DNA from: Plotosus lineatus
Lineage: Eukaryota > Chordata > Actinopteri > Siluriformes > Plotosidae
Direction: 5' to 3'
NCBI GenBank assembly: GCA_024760905.1
Contig: CM045729.1
Location: forward strand, 45,496,080 to 45,560,079
DNA length: 64,000 nt
The notes under the pieces are model-generated. The model was given only the letters and a program-made list of their open reading frames with translations. It was not told the origin of the DNA and searched no databases. Both the position numbers and the translations under genes were made by a program. Positions 29,891 through 40,765 of this stretch are shown piece after piece (positions within the stretch are counted from its first letter, which is position 1; each line of letters opens with the position of its first letter).

Positions 29891-30344
29891 CGAGTGCTAC
29901 ATCCGCTTCATCATACCTCCTCGACTTAGCTTTCGGGAGACTTTCCTCACTGTCTCCATCTCTCTCCACCTCTCTTTCCATCCTTGTTAAAAATTTCCAT
30001 AGTGGGTTTATGAACTTCACTTCATATTTTACCTCTGGGCACACTCTAACAGTGAGGAAGCCATTGCCACCTGCTGGAGTGGATGTAGAATTACACTTTA
30101 CTCTAATACAGCAAAAAAAAAAAAAAAAGCATGTACCCTGTGGTCACACGCACCCCCAGGGATTCCCCAGAGGGGGTGCACCCCACTATTTAAGAACCAC
30201 TGCTCTAAAGAGATGTCAAAGAGGTCCAAAAGTACTGTGTAAATCTGTATATTTACAAAGGTCATAGACCCACGCATCACAGTATTTGGTGGATGAATCA
30301 CAAATGACTTCATTGTCAAAAGAATATTTATTCTAATATAATAT

Positions 30345-30460
30345 TGAGCCCTGACCAGGGTGTAGCCCGCCCTCGCCGAGAGTCAGCTCAGATGGAAATC
30401 AGCTTCCCCTTGCCCTAATTAAGATTAAGCATTTCAGAAAATCAACGAATGAAGTATTAT
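30345..30460 (+). repeat. SINE tail fragment (type II)
   Basis: CAGGGTGTAGCCCGCCCTCG, CCTAATTAAGATTAAGC and TTTCAGAAAATCAACGAATG match the shared SINE A/B tail II. Confidence 0.65.
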
Positions 30461-31540
30461 TGATATCAAAGTACATGGTTTAACAACAAGAAGCGACTTG
30501 TCACTAAAATTCTGATCTCTGTAGCTAGAAACCTTGCGAGTAAGACCATCACTAATTCAAATTTATCAGTGAAATTTATCAGTGACCCTCAAGAGACTTA
30601 AAAAAAAGCAACTGCTCCCCATCGTTTTTCCTGCTGTGAACTTGGTTTTAATACACTGGTAAGGTCTGTGGTTTATAAATGTTACAACTGTAGCTGTGAA
30701 CCTTGAGTTTTTATTGCCTGGTAAAATGAATTTTCTTATTTGTTTTAGTCCTATGGGCTCTGAAGTCTCTAACTTTTCTTATTACCTCTCTTTGCTTTAA
30801 TTTGTTTCTTTTTACATTACACTGCTAGAAGATTAGATTACACCCTGCAAGACGAAAGGCAGCATTGCAAGATGAACTTGATAACTTGTCAACCTCATCC
30901 ATGGCAAATCCTTTGTCAGTAATGTTGATATAAAGTCAGAAGTAATGATCGTTGTTTTTTTGTCCTTCGAGGTCGAAGATGACCATGACTTCATATCAGA
31001 TCGATGATGTGCGGTATGGGTGAAGTCATGACTTGCGCTTGACATGGATTTAAGTGAGCGATACTTGGGCATATCGTCAGCCTCACTCTCTCATCCCGGT
31101 CTATCTGAGTCCACTGGCATGACTTCGTCAAGACGGCTGGAGATAGGTCAGGATGCAGTGGATGGTCAGCAGTGTCCTGTGTGTCTCACTGTGCCCTGGT
31201 TGCGCTCCATGATGCTTTGCTGGGTCCGCCTTCTTGTCCACTGAACCAATTTGGTGGTTTCTTCAGCATCAGTCAGATCCAGTCTTTACATGCATAGGAA
31301 GACAGGTTCTATTCTTACTGAGTGTTTTGTGGCATGCACACATCACAGTGGAGACTCGTGGTGGCTGGGACGCCTAACAACATCACAGGTCCGAAAGACC
31401 TGCCCACTGCCCTTAGTAATGATAGTACAGCCTTTAGGATCACCATGATGAATTCCAATTAAAATAATCAGAATGTCATCATCAAATTTTAGTGGAACTT
31501 CAGACACTTCATATGTATTGACCTCAGCTGACACACGAGG
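30461..31540. other. intergenic DNA, possible old repeat at 30,950-31,480
   Basis: The segment from 30,950 (TTTTTTTGTCCTTCGAGGTC) to about 31,480 has higher GC than its flanks and several short ORFs on both strands, none with a motif I know. It could be an old retroelement piece. The rest shows nothing. Confidence 0.4.
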
Positions 31541-31790
31541 CCATTACAGAGCCTACACGCACAGATACTAACATACACACTCATACCTAAGGGAAAATTG
31601 GAATGGTCAGTGAGCTGTATGTGAATGTCTTTGGACTGTGGGAGGAAATTTTAGTACACGGAGGAAACACATGCAAGTGTGGTTAGAACATCCTAACTCC
31701 ACACAGAAATCCACGAGCCCAGGTTACAAACCCTTCTTTCTGTGAGGGAAATGTGCTCGCCACAAAGTCGCTGTGCTGTGTAATGTACTA
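31541..31790 (-). repeat. SINE family B fragment
   Basis: AATTGGAATGGTCAGTGAGC, GTCTTTGGACTGTGGGAGGA, CCTAACTCCACACAGAAAT, AGGTTACAAACCCTTCTTTC and TGTGAGGGAAATGTGCTC follow the inverse family B order. Confidence 0.7.
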
Positions 31791-31883
31791 CATAGAACAT
31801 TTCACAAATACTGCGAGGACACCCTCACAGGTATGTCAATATAAAGTTTTATTTAAAAAAACAGTACATCCTGGTATATTGTG

Positions 31884-32232
31884 GCAGTGGTGGCCTGGTG
31901 GTATAGGGCACAGGATCGCTGATCCTAAGGTTGGGGGTTCGAGTCCCACTCTCCACAAGGTGGTCACTGTCCCCTCCCAGTGCAGCTAACTGGGTTATCA
32001 AAGGCCGGCCATGTCTCTCACTGTCTATGGTGAGAGGTTCATGTAAAAAAACGTTGCTGACTTTCGTAAAGAGTAACTGCATAGCCGTCAGCATGTTTCT
32101 GTCCCTTGCTAAAAGGGTTGTGTCAGGAAGGGCATCCGATGTAAAAACCTATGCCAAATCAAACATGCGAATCAGATGATTCACTGTGGAGACCTCTGAA
32201 AAAGGGAAAAAGCCGAAAGGAAAAAAAGAAGA
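31884..32232 (+). repeat. SINE family A, full length, tail type I
   Basis: Head GGCAGTGGTGGCCTGGTGG, B box GGTTCGAGTCCCACTCTCC, body, and the type I tail with TTGTGTCAGGAAGGGCATCC and GAAAAAGCCGAAAGGAAAA. AGATTACACCCTGGTATA after the copy resembles ACATCCTGGTATATT before it, a probable target duplication. Confidence 0.88.
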
Positions 32233-32235
32233 TTA

Positions 32236-32845
32236 CACCCTGGTATACCTCGACTGTTAGTATCACTGTATCTAGTGAAAAAATTACCATAAGTTAAATG
32301 CCTGAGAAATAAACATTAAGGTGTTAACTTAACAGCCCTTAAAATGTGGAAATGAAAAATAAATGTATTTTTTAACAAAAAAAAAAAAAAAAATTGGTAT
32401 TTAATGACTCTGTAAGCCTTAGTCATGAAACCTTTTATTTAATTTTATGGCAAATAATCAAGCGACTAACACTTGCATTCTAGTTTTATTGTTTTTCTCA
32501 CTTTGACAGCACATAATTGCTTCATTCATAGAACACTTCAAATAACACTCCCCACTGTGCATGACTGGAACATTTCCTTTTGAATAAATTTAATGTGTTT
32601 TGCAGGGATTCAGGCTGTGTAAAGGAACTATGGTGGATTTCAATGCCTCTGGGGCTGCTTTGTGTTACCGGACCTGGTCCAGTTTATCTATTTGGACCAA
32701 ATTCACCTAGGATGGGTTGGCTGAGCTGTAGCTGATGAAAATCACTGTTTCGTTATTAAACACATCTCAATGTGAACAACAAATAGAGAACTTATTAATG
32801 CTATACTTTTTTTTATATTATTTTCTCCAAAATACTTTACTTTTA
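32236..32845. other. intergenic DNA, nothing recognised
   Basis: AT-rich with an A18 run near 32,378; no repeat family or coding signal seen. Confidence 0.55.
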
Positions 32846-33140
32846 GGATTGCAGTCTGCACCAGTCAACTCCAGGTGAATGTAGGGTACACCCTGAAGAG
32901 CTCAAGTTCAAGTCCATGCCAGGGTTAGTACACAGTCAAAAGTACTCAAACCAAGGGGTAATCCACAATATCCAATAAGCATGATGTGCATGACTTTGGA
33001 CTGTTGGAGGAACCCAGAGCACCAGAGGAAACTCGCACAAGCACATGGAGAGCATGCAAACTGCACAAAGCAACACCCTCACCAGGCGGTGGAGGGCTGT
33101 GAGAAAGAAATGATAACCAATACACCGCCACAACCCTCGT
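32846..33140 (-). repeat. SINE family B copy, decayed
   Basis: TAGGATTGCAGTCTGCACCA, AGGGTACACCCTGAAGAGCT, GACTTTGGACTGTTGGAGGA and AACTGCACAAAGCAAC follow the inverse family B order; the head end is degenerate. Confidence 0.65.
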
Positions 33141-33159
33141 AGTGATCATTTCTCATGTC

Positions 33160-33422
33160 AGTCATTCATCTGACAAATTACTTAATCCTACTAGGGTTGT
33201 GGGGAAGCTGAAGTCTATCTCAGCTAACACAAGGTGAAGGCAGGGTACACCATGAACGGCACGACTGACCATTGCAGAGCCAACACACAACCCTTCACAC
33301 TCACATTCACACCTAGGGACATTTTGGAACATTCAATTAGCCTAATGGGCATTTCGAACCCAGGATTTTCATGCTGTGAGAAAAATGTTCTCACGGCTAC
33401 ACCACTGTGTGCTATTCTTAAA
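33160..33422 (-). repeat. SINE family B copy, decayed
   Basis: TTACTTAATCCTACTAGGGT, GGCAGGGTACACCATGAACG, TTTTGGAACATTCAATTAGC, CGAACCCAGGATTTTCATGC and TGTGAGAAAAATGTTCTC follow the inverse family B order. Part of the middle is deleted. Confidence 0.7.
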
Positions 33423-34371
33423 AGTATTATTTCAGATATTAATTGGGAAAAGATTTAAAACATTTTTGGCAAAGCCTAATTTAACTTTATTCCATTTGTC
33501 CCCTGCAGTTATAAAACTCTCATAAAAGCAAAATTGTGTGAAATGATCTGATTATAATTACAGATATCACACCCTTTTATTATAGAAAATTGAATGTAAG
33601 TTTTAGTATATGCTGCTGCGTATGATATTTAATCCACAAAGCATAATATAAAAAGCCTACATGGATGAGTTATTATCTATCTACAGGAAGCCACAAGCAT
33701 TGAAGAATCTTGATGTTGCAATGCTTGTGCTTGTGAAAATACTTGCATTGGAAGCGTGTTTCAGACATACTTGACAAAACATTTACAGTCCTGGCCTTTC
33801 TTCTCAGGAAAAGTCGTCAAGCAAGGTAATCATGTGTTCGAATTACCCCCCTGCATTTTATACCAAAGTCAAATGGAATCCTGGTTTCTGACAAAAGGGG
33901 TAGCAATGCACTATGTGTCCTGCAGTATCTCACTATAACAGAGTCCTAATAAATTACACATGGAGCAGTCTAGAGGTTGGCAGGTTCTCTTCCTTGGCTG
34001 TCGATTTACCGCCTTCTGTCTGTGGAAATCAATCTGTGTAGCATCAGCAGGAACCACACGCTCCCCCGCTGTGAGACACACAGCTACTTACTGTCACATG
34101 CTCTGTGATATATAGAATACCAAATAATTAATTTAGCAAAGCATTCCAAATCCAGAAAAGTGGGGTTTTATTAAGTAAATAAATACAAATACAGTGTTAC
34201 TTTGTTCAGATTAAACTGTAAACCCATTATTAATTATTAATGGAATTATTATTTGCGTAGGAAACACACCCTGCACTTAGTGTTGGTTTGAGACATTGAA
34301 CTTAAAAACAATTGTTGAATGTTATTGTAGGTTTTTTGTCCTCTATTACCACTAGATGGTACCACTTCTCC

Positions 34372-34375
<4 letters not shown>
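33423..34375. other. intergenic DNA, nothing recognised
   Basis: About 950 bp without repeats or a coding signal that I can support. Confidence 0.55.

Positions 34376-34417
<42 letters not shown>
34376..34417. repeat. (GA)n microsatellite
   Basis: About 20 GA units, a polypurine tract ending in GAGGAGGGGG. Confidence 0.97.
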
Positions 34418-34420
<3 letters not shown>

Positions 34421-34529
34421 GGGGTGTGATCTTGTTTTTAATGTCTTGGTGGGGATTGGATTGCCCCCAAAATAATAGAAATCATTAACAGTATTTTGTG
34501 AGGACATTTGTTGGTCCCTGTGAGGAAAA

Positions 34530-34735
34530 ATAATAATGAGCTGAGCAAAAGGCCAGTGGTGCTTGAGCTACAGGACAGAAGGTTGGTGGCTCAAGCCCCA
34601 GTACCACCAAGTTGTTGCATTTGGGCCGTTGAATAAGGTACATACATCTCAACTGCTCAGTTATATGAATGCAGCAAAAATGAATTTGTTCCGAATAAGA
34701 GTTTCTGACAAATACTGTCAATGTAAATGAATAAC
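34530..34735 (+). repeat. SINE family D copy, decayed
   Basis: CCAGTGGTGCTTGAGCTACA with GGTGGCTCAAGCCCC (B-box region), GTTGAATAAGGTACATACAT and the tail AATAAGAGTTTCTGACAAAT with CTGTCAATGTAAATGA follow the 1,506 copy. Confidence 0.65.
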
Positions 34736-34739
34736 TATA

Positions 34740-35034
34740 GGAAATAACAACTCAGCTTTTATGAATATTAAAAAAAAAAAAAAAAAAAAGGTTAGCGTTA
34801 AGTACAGCATTAAAATTAATTACCCAGATTAATAGATCTGATAATCAGAAGGGCATTCAGAGAGTGAAAACCTCTACCCAGCAACATTTTTATTTATTTA
34901 TTAATTATTTATTTATTTTAGAAAGTACACAGCAACCCCTGTTAGGCCTACTGCAATACCACATTTCACATCCTATATTATAATGTAATTTAATTAAAAA
35001 AAAATTCTGGATCTATAATTTGATCGGATCTTAA

Positions 35035-35126
<92 letters not shown>

Positions 35127-36780
35127 CAAATTTATAGAGTTTCACAATGCTATAGGAGACATGATGCACATCTCAAAGCTACACTGGTGACACAACCATA
35201 TTGTCTTAACACCTTAAGTTATAGATCAGGACAACTATAAACATATTATGAACGGTTTAAACATAAGTATTCCGTCAGTCCTCTGATCGCCACTTACCTG
35301 TGATGTCACATGGTAAAAGACTGAAGCCCTGTATGTCATTTTTTAAAATGTGGCTCTAATTGCTTTCATCCATCTTCTGTGCTGAGAGAAAAGGTTCCGA
35401 ATGGACTCCATTTCACACTGCATGCACTTCTAGTAATAAGCGAAAGCCAGCAAGAGTGAAATATTTCTGTTTGACCACTTTTTTATTATTATTGCATTGT
35501 GCATTCATTCAGCAATCCCTCTATGCTGTGGATGAAATGTATAAGTGAATTTGCTTGTACTTTTTTTTTCTTTTCGAGGCCAAATTGACTTTTGTGCTAA
35601 GGCAGAATTATTTGACATTTCTTACATCAAGAATTATATGAGATCGTCTGACTTATACAGAAGGTTAACAACTCAAATAAGTTCTGATGTAAGATGAACA
35701 TTTTTTTATTTTATGAAAGCTGTGGACAAGAAACGTTCCATTGCATTACCAAGCTTATGCAGTGCTGCCCATCTGCACATGATTGTTCTATAAGAAAGTC
35801 TTATTCACGTTTAGATTTTTTTTTTTTTCGAGCCTGGCTATGCACTGAGATTTATGCTGCAGAACATGGACTGCTAACGTTTCATCTGCCACGATGTGAA
35901 TTTATTCAGTGCTCTCTGCTATCTCTCTCGCCACACGCAATGCACAGACACGACTCATATAATCACATATCAAAGTATGGAAACCATTTTTTTCCAACAT
36001 CATCAGGGATGTCACCTAAATGTGTGTCTGTGTGCGAGTGTGTGTGTCTGTGTGCATGCACTTTCTGGCCATCTGAGAAATGTGTCAGTTGGACTCTTTT
36101 CACACTCTCTCCTGTCTCCCCAGATTGCAGCACAGACTGTTATCCATTAACATATTCATGCAACATTTCCATTTCTCTTCACAAAGTCATAATGAGACAT
36201 GGTACGAAGCTATTATCTGATGGAATCTCCCTGTAATGAACAGTAGCACCATGGAAATTGGATCTTTTCCCCTTTCTAATATTTTCTTTGGATCCATCTT
36301 TTCTGGATTTTTGTTTTTTTGTGAGGGACAATGAGCGATGTGCAGATCTCGTGGCTGTAGCCCAAGTTTCAGTCTCTTCTCAGCAGGCAGACAAGGAGAC
36401 AGGAAATGAAGGAAGAGGTTCAACTCTCATGCGCTCAAACTCTTTCTGACCTCTCTTTAGCTGGATCTCAGTCCGTATTTTGCTGTGAAGAAGGGAGGTG
36501 GTGTATCAGAACAGACTGAGAAAACCCTCGATCCATTAAGCTTTTAATAGGTTAATGTGTTGAGAGAGGAAAGCAAGCACAGACATCCTCTGGACAAACA
36601 TCCACCTAAAACAGTGCTTCATCAATCAAAGATAAGCAGTGCAGAATGCTACAGCCTGAAGACTAAAATGAAATAGCTGCACTTTGCGGATAGAATATCT
36701 ATATATTGTATGTCACGCACTTTTCACTATCATGAACTTTTCTCTATATGTTTGAATATGTGAACATATGTATAGGTGTA
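34740..36780. other. intergenic DNA, low in repeats
   Basis: Apart from the TG tract at 35,040 and A/T runs I see no repeat family. The ORF at 35,694-36,236 (180 codons) contains no domain I know and looks like chance. Confidence 0.55.
35040..35123. repeat. (TG)n microsatellite
   Basis: 42 uninterrupted TG units. Confidence 0.98.
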
Positions 36781-37858
36781 CAGACGCTTCCCAACTTACG
36801 TTTTTGTTTGGTTCTGGAAGGCCGGACGTAAGTTGAAAAAAAACGTAAGTTGTTACTGTATGTTCCAGTGACGTGTGACGTTCATACTGTACTATACATC
36901 CATAAATACCATTACCGTATCTCCTAAAACACCCCTAAATCAATTATTATAAACATCACATTGTAAATTAATATCAAATATATCAAATAATATCAACATT
37001 AATTTCAAATAAATTAAATTCATGCAAAATAATTTCAAATAGATAAATTTTAATCAAATTCACTCATCAAATATCAAATACAGTATCAAATATAACCTTT
37101 AACATTCTATGATGCGATCTTTCTGCTTGTAAATGGTTCCAATGGCCGACGGATGGTCAGTTTACATGAAGCTGAGCCGAGTCACCTTACATGAATCTTA
37201 AAACAGCCAAATAACGCTTACAATATGTGAGGCGCTCCACTGAAAGTAGTTCACTTGCTTGTGCTTGAGACAAAGTGCGGGTTATCCGGACTTCCGGTCT
37301 TTCAAGTGAGCAAGGGTGCCGTTGAATACCTGTTTAGTACTCGGCCTGCCCTGATGTGAATCACCAGCAGAGCGGAGAGTTCTCTTTCTTTTCTGGATTC
37401 GGGTTTTCATTCATTTTACAACTCTCGCTACTTAACTGAGTATGCATGGTAGATTGCGCCGATCCGAGCAGATAGTTAATTCAGTCTTGGGAAAACCGGA
37501 AATTCCAGCATATGCCAGAAAACTTGCACCCATGCTAGTAGGCTTAAGCTTCTGACCAACCATATTTGTTTAGGGTTACAAAAGTCCACAAAACAGTGTA
37601 AACACAAAGATCACAGAGATGACATCTTAACACAAGGGTAACACTCAGTGAACTGGGAAGAAGGAGGGGCACCTGTCGTTTGTAAACAATGGACGCAGCG
37701 TCATTACATCATTGCGTCATTACGTCAGCGTACTACATAGGTATGTCTCGTACTACAGAGACAACGCTAAACTCAAAATTTGACATAATTTTTTTTTTTG
37801 GAAAAAAATTAAAATCGAAAAAACATAAAACGAATGAATGTAAGTCGGGGAGTGTCTG
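36781..37858 (+). mobile_element. Tigger/pogo-type element, family CAGACGCTCCCC (copy 3, intact ends)
   Basis: 1078 bp with ends CAGACGCTTCCCAACTTACG and TAAGTCGGGGAGTGTCTG and TA on both sides (36,779-36,780; 37,859-37,860). The interior shares CCATAAATACCATTACCGTA and TTTCTGCTTGTAAATGGTTC with the copy at 15,035. No intact protein. The best copy for defining the family. Confidence 0.88.
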
Positions 37859-37860
37859 TA

Positions 37861-38694
37861 TATAATATACACATTATGTATGCATATGGTTTATGTGTGT
37901 GTATATATAAGTCTATGTAGGTATATGCACATGTATAGCTTAGTGTAGTTTGTTATTTGTCTCATGTGCACTTTCTTCTTTCTTATAATTGCTGCTAAAC
38001 AAAGAGCTGCTAAACTGATTTTCATTATTCATACAACGGTTCACAATAAAGATCTATTTATCTTTATCTTATCTTTAAAATCTTGATGAGCTTTCGGAAG
38101 AGCTATTTAAACATGAAAATCTTTTCGCCTCGGCCACCGGGGGAAAAGGACTTTAAAGAAATGTTTAAGTATTATTGGTGTGAGCTTTACAGTTTGTGAA
38201 ATTGGGTTGTGCGCTAGATATAGACACAATTTCCTTGCAGTTACAGTATAACAGTGTCAGAGAAGGCATTAAGGGCTTATTACTGCAGCTTCTGACCAAT
38301 CAGAATCAAAAATTCAACAAAGAAGTGGTAGCTTAGAATAATAATTATTAGTATATACTACATGGAAATGCCATGACAATATGATTGTCCAGCTATCAGG
38401 GAATTAAAAATGCATCGTCCCATGTGGATAATGCTTGCATAAAGATGATGGATAATCATGGTCTGTCATAGATCACTGTAAGGTATCACACTATATAAGG
38501 TATAACAAATAAATAGTTATATCACTGATGTTCAGAGGCAGGGAGTAAATAAATGTATGTATTTGGTGTAATAAATAAAGTGACAGTGTTGAAGTGAGGT
38601 AAGTAAATAAATGTGAACCAAGCACTGAGAACAAAAACAGCAATGTATAATATATAATGCAGTGTTTGATGTAAAGTTACTTGGGATGAATTTT
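37861..38694. other. intergenic DNA, nothing recognised
   Basis: AT-rich; no repeat family or coding signal seen. Confidence 0.55.
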
Positions 38695-39045
38695 CATTCG
38701 TACATTCATTTCCTAAACCGCTTATTCTTAATTAGGGTCATATGGAGGCTAGTGCCCATATCAACCAATTCTGGGCGAGGGCAGAGTACACCCTAGGAAA
38801 CTCACCAGGCCATTGCATTGCAGAAACACACTGATGGCTATGCAGCCTACTCTTGACAAAGGTGTTCTTGTAGAAAGTTATTTTATACGCCTCTCACCAT
38901 AGACAGTGGGAGACATGGCTGGCATTTGATAACCCAGTTAGCTTCATTGGGGGGGGCAGTGACAACCCATTGATAGTGGGGCTTGAACCCCTGACCTTGG
39001 AATCAATAATCCAGCACTGTACCACTGGGCCACCACTGCCCCAGC
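38695..39045 (-). repeat. SINE family A copy, full length, tail type II
   Basis: Inverse order from TTTCCTAAACCGCTTATTCT and CTCACCAGGCCATTGCA through body elements to the inverse head (CCCAGTGGTACAGTGCTGGA as the inverse of 39,010-39,029). Confidence 0.82.
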
Positions 39046-39308
39046 ACCAATTTTCAGTTAAATGTAAGTTAATCAGTTCCGTAAGTTAATCTGTTATCAG
39101 GACCTTGGTGCAGAAAGAGGCACACAGGTATTGAGAAGCCTTATTGCCTGAGAAGATGCTATTGCTTTATCTGTCAGTGGTAGTTTGAATGCTCTGAAAT
39201 CTTTTACCAGGCAGCAGATACATGAATAGTCCATCGTAGGGGTAGAAGGAGTCTCGTACATTGCCGGTTGCACAGCAATGAGAGTGTCTATTGTGCAGTT
39301 CTGTAAGT

Positions 39309-39718
39309 CAGGGGTCTCCAACCACTGGTCTATGGACCGGTACTGGTCCACGGATCAACTGGTACCGCTCCACAGAAGAAATAATTCATTATGTTCGTTT
39401 TATTAATTATCTGAGTCTGAACTAGCTTTATTTTTGAAAAATGTCCGGATTCTCCCGGTTACATGTCGGTCATTTGAGCGCTAAAATGTAACCCACAAGG
39501 GGATGGCACATGAACAGACGCAAGTTGGACATATTTCAAACACTAGCAGGGATTTTGGGTGAGACTGAGCCTGAGCCTTCATTCTCCCAGCTGGTGCACC
39601 ATCACCTGTGTTTTTTTTGTTTGCTTGTTTGTTTGTTTTAGAAAAGTTCAAGCTCTACTTCCCAACCAACTTTATTTCAGCTGTTGAAAAATAGTGTTCA
39701 TGGAGTGCTTATAATAAT

Positions 39719-39770
<52 letters not shown>

Positions 39771-39884
39771 TTTTATAGAAATAAATAATATTTACAATAT
39801 GAACAATCTATGACAACCCCCGGTCCACGGTAAAATTGTCAAGCGTTGACTGGTCCGCGGTGATAAAAAGGTTGGGGACCCCTG
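39309..39884. mobile_element. hAT-type MITE (CAGGGGTCTCCAACC ends)
   Basis: 576 bp. The ends CAGGGGTCTCCAACC and GGTTGGGGACCCCTG are inverted, and CTGTAAGT is duplicated exactly on both sides (39,301-39,308 and 39,885-39,892). Subterminal GGTCTATGGACCGGTACTGG and CCGGTCCACGG are also inverted. An AAT microsatellite sits inside. Resembles vertebrate Charlie/MER1-type hAT ends. Confidence 0.93.
39709..39771. repeat. (AAT)n microsatellite
   Basis: About 20 AAT/ATA units inside the hAT-type MITE. Confidence 0.95.
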
Positions 39885-39892
39885 CTGTAAGT

Positions 39893-40585
39893 GATGGGAG
39901 GGGGGGACCCAGTGATCCTCTCAGCGGTCCTCAAAATGCTCTAGGGACTTGTGATTTATAAGACACCTTTAGTGCCATAAACCTCATGATAATGACAAAA
40001 TGTCATAATAATTGACAAAATAACGGTTATACCCTCTCTAACCTCATTAGCTACTTGTTAGATGGTTTATCTTTTATATGAAATGTCCGTACCTTGAAGA
40101 AGTACTGTACTGTATCTTGTTCTGTTCTTATCGCATTTAATTAAAACCTTTGCATACTGTAGCCTATAAATAATTTCCTTCTCTGTTAATGCATGTCATT
40201 TAGGCCTCTTATTTTTATCTAGCAGTGCCTAAACTGTTTTTTCATGCTCGTTGTCATGGTTACACTCCAACTCATCATGTTTCTGTCAGGCTTATGCGGC
40301 AAGGTTTGAGTAAAGTGTTATCAAAGGAGCCCTACCACACCAGTTAAAAATAAATGTATGTAGAATATCATACACACTATGAAAATGCACCAATGGTTCT
40401 TTCACTGACACGCACAAGGAAGCTTTAAAAGTTTGATGCATATGTTAACATTTAAAAAGTTTGTAAACTGTAAATAGCCAACTATTCCTTCAAGAATGCT
40501 TTTTTTAATTCAAGTACAAATTGCAGGAAATTATTTACTTGAAGATCTTGGATTTTTTTTGCACAGTACTAAACTGTTGTATTTG
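39893..40585. other. intergenic DNA, nothing recognised
   Basis: AT-rich; no repeat family or coding signal seen. Confidence 0.5.
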
Positions 40586-40765
40586 TTACATTTACAGCAT
40601 TTGGCAGATGCTCTTATCCAAAGAGACTTGTAATTATCTTTTTTTTTATATACAACTGAGTAATCGAGGCCTTGCTCAAGGGCCCAACAGTGGTGAGTGA
40701 CAGTGGGGATTGAACCACTGACCTTCAGATCAGTAACCTTAACCATTATGGCACCAACGCCTCTT
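40586..40765 (-). repeat. SINE family D copy
   Basis: Inverse order: ACATTTACAGCATTTGGCAG, GCTCTTATCCAAAGAGACTT, GCCTTGCTCAAGGGCCCAAC, GATTGAACCACTGACCTTCA, TAACCATTATGGCACCAACG. The best tail copy of the family here. Confidence 0.85.

Larger units (their letters stand above)
28639..30202 (-). mobile_element. hAT-type DNA transposon, decayed
   Basis: 1.56 kb with ends CGGTGCTTCTCAATTATTTT and TAAGAACCACTG (inverse CAGTGGTTCTTA), flanked by CTCTATAG (28,631-28,638) and CTCTAAAG (30,203-30,210), an 8-bp duplication with one change. The ends and 8-bp duplication are typical of hAT (Charlie-like). It carries a BED-type remnant and a nested SINE (28,790-29,040). Confidence 0.85.

Noticed and set aside
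35694..36236. 180-codon + strand ORF
   Set aside because: No domain, repeat of composition or splice context; the translation mixes Cys/His/Ser without pattern and runs through T tracts and TG-rich DNA. Treated as chance.
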